This document shows positions 62,200 through 64,000 of a stretch of 64,000 bases of DNA, in pieces. The translations under genes and the position numbers were made by a program. The notes beneath the pieces are model-generated. The model had not been told where the DNA came from, did no database searches, and saw nothing but the letters and a program-made list of their open reading frames with translations. Position 1 is the stretch's first letter; each line of letters begins with the position of its first letter. Source of the DNA: Sphagnum magellanicum. Taxonomy: Eukaryota > Streptophyta > Sphagnopsida > Sphagnales > Sphagnaceae. Location: assembly GCA_021904315.1 (NCBI GenBank), contig CM038919.1, positions 4,588,001 to 4,652,000 on the forward strand. Direction: 5' to 3'.

Positions 62200-64000
62200 A
62201 TGGTTATTCCAGCTTTTAGGGGAAGTAAGGGTGAAGATCTTGAAGTATTTTTAAAGGAATATAAAAAAATTTGTATTGGTATTGGGCTTAAAACAATTGT
62301 AGAATGGTTTGATTTCTTTCCTGAATTCTTTGAAGGTATAACATCACATTGGTTTGAACGATAGATAGAAGCATTGAAAGGATCATGGAATGACATAATT
62401 GAAGCCTTAGTGAAAAAATTTCTATGAAAAATGTCTACCAAAACTTAATATTTGAACTGAATCAATTAAAGCAGGGGGCTTTAGAGTAAGTGAAAGAATA
62501 TAAGGAGAAAACAATGACATTGCAAAGTAAACTCCGAAGGTGTTTTAAACATGATGCCATGAAAGAATTGATCTAATTTTTGTTGGAATTAATGCATTAG
62601 TGCTAGAGCATTTCACCATTGGTTTATTATCAGAGTTACAACAAGAAATGAGATATGAACAAATAGAAACATTTGATGAAGCGATGGAGGTGGCCAAAAA
62701 GAAAAAAAAAACATGAAAGAAGTTCCACAACTAACTATACAATCCATGGCAAAAACAGTTTAATTCTCTACTAAACTAAAGTTGTGAAAGCATCTAGAAG
62801 TGAATTCTCACATGGAGTCAGTTATGGAATAGATGATAAATCAAATGAACCAATTAAACTTCCATTTACTACAACCAAGGATTAGTAAAAGTTGAAACAT
62901 GGCAAAGGACCTATAAACAATTCAATAATATAAATGTCGAGAAATGGGACATTATTCAAGAGAATGTCCAAACTTGCTAGCCTAGCCTACTAGAGAAAAC
63001 GCGCATTCTTCTACTTGAAGCTTTTTTAGAAAAAGCAAGGGCAAAATTCAAGTACATTTAATTGAACTAATGAGTCAAAGGTGAAAAAATGTTTTGACGG
63101 GTTTAAAGAAAAGCCTCAAAATTCTTAAGGATGTGGTTAATGTCATGGCCCAAACAAACAATCGTTAGAGGACACTACTCATCTTGACACAAGCGTTAAC
63201 CGGTTCAAAGAAATGGTGAAGGCACCAAAAAAGAAAAAAAAAATTGAAAACAAAGGTTTGGATTCCAAGACTTTCTAATTTCCAAAGATTTTGGTCTTTA
63301 TCTAATGGTGAAGGATGTGAGATCATTGAAGGCAAACATCACCATTGGATAATTGGTGGCAATGATGTCATTAGTTTGAAGGGAATTGAAGAAAGGGTTA
63401 TTAACACCTAAAGTCCCAAAGGTATCCACATCTTTGAATGCCATAGGAGTTGAGCATGAATGTGATCCAATCATTAATGTGCAATGTAATGGATTATTGT
63501 TATGCAAAGTGTTGGTGGATGGAGGGGAAGGAATTAATGTGATGACAATTCCTGCAATCAAGTAATTAGGGTTGATAATTGATAGACCAACCTCAATAAC
63601 CCTAAAAATGGCTAACAAACGAATTATTAGGCTAGAAGGAGTAATTAACAGTGTTATAATCACTATAATGAAAATTTCCACCATTGTGGATTTCCATGTG
63701 GTATTAGAGGAAGATGGGGCTTACCTAATGATATTAGGTAGGCCTTGGTTAATAAAATCACATGCGAGGAACTATCGGGGCAAAGGATACATGACCATTA
63801 GAGTTCATTCTAATCAATAGAAAGTTCCATTTGTAAATTTTATGAAGAGCTGCGAAGGAATGAATGATTATGATGATGAATAAAAAAAAACCAAAGCTCT
63901 AGTTTTGAAGGGATTTACATAGATGATTTTAGTGAAGAAAATAAAGTTATACATTTTTGAAATAATCCCCAAGGTTGGAGCTTTGTCTTAGGCAGATCAA
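62200..64000 (+). pseudogene. Gag-protease of a second, different gypsy element (partial)
   Basis: Starts at ATG 62200 with VIPAFRGSKGEDLEVFLKEY, then FFPEFFEGITSHWFE, a retrotransposon Gag pattern. A zinc knuckle reads CREMGHYSREC near 62937-62970 with its first Cys replaced by Tyr. The protease active site is VLVDGGEGINVMTIP near 63508-63555, and YLMILGRPWL near 63720-63755 is the conserved C-terminal block. Stops (first TAG at 62362) and frame changes are frequent. RT would lie beyond the window edge. The sequence is unrelated to the gag of the upstream element. Confidence 0.75.

Overview
This window looks like nuclear DNA of a land plant. It has spliced genes with GT-AG introns, plant-type gene families (an alpha-tubulin and an ETG1/MCM-binding protein), telomere-like CCCTAAA motifs, hAT and Ty3/gypsy remnants, many small inverted-repeat elements and long AT-rich gene-free stretches. 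I cannot name the species. A seed-free plant or a gymnosperm seems more likely than a compact angiosperm genome, but that is only an impression.

Layout. 1-6.1 kb: AT-rich intergenic DNA with a 400-bp foldback, a hAT-like MITE and one copy of a 290-bp dispersed repeat. 6.9-10.2 kb (+): an intact five-exon alpha-tubulin gene (448 aa) with an unusual tail and K40 loop. 12.3-17.6 kb (-): an intact 16-exon ETG1/MCMBP gene (616 aa), convergent with the tubulin gene. All its exons join in frame with GT-AG borders, and a perfect E2F consensus lies 400 bp upstream of its ATG. 18.2-20.5 kb (-): a decayed hAT transposase. 20.5-40 kb: very AT-rich DNA with minisatellites, microsatellites, foldbacks and dispersed repeats, but no recognisable gene. 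40.4-46.7 kb: a block of different, less AT-biased composition with no recognisable coding content. 46.7-51.2 kb: AT-rich DNA again, with three tandem hairpins.

51.2-60.4 kb holds the most interesting object. It is a degenerate Ty3/gypsy-type retrotransposon whose order is gag - protease - DNA cytosine-5 methyltransferase - reverse transcriptase/RNase H - integrase - PHD finger. The methyltransferase has the DNMT3-like motif order (I, II, IV, V, VI, VIII, IX/X) and sits in the polyprotein between protease and RT. A 195-bp MITE with 18-bp perfect inverted repeats and an 8-bp target duplication interrupts the protease-methyltransferase linker. Removing it, with one duplication copy, makes the two reading frames continuous, so the methyltransferase really belonged to the polyprotein. 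Most in-frame stops are TAG, often where related elements should have Gln (CAG), which suggests decay by deamination of methylated CHG sites.

60.4-62.1 kb: two diverged LTR-like units lie head to tail. 62.2 kb to the end: gag and protease of a second, different decayed gypsy element that runs off the window.

The two cellular genes both serve dividing cells (microtubules; MCM unloading and sister-chromatid cohesion), but nothing shows they are co-regulated. Everything else is mobile-element debris or uncharacterised AT-rich DNA.
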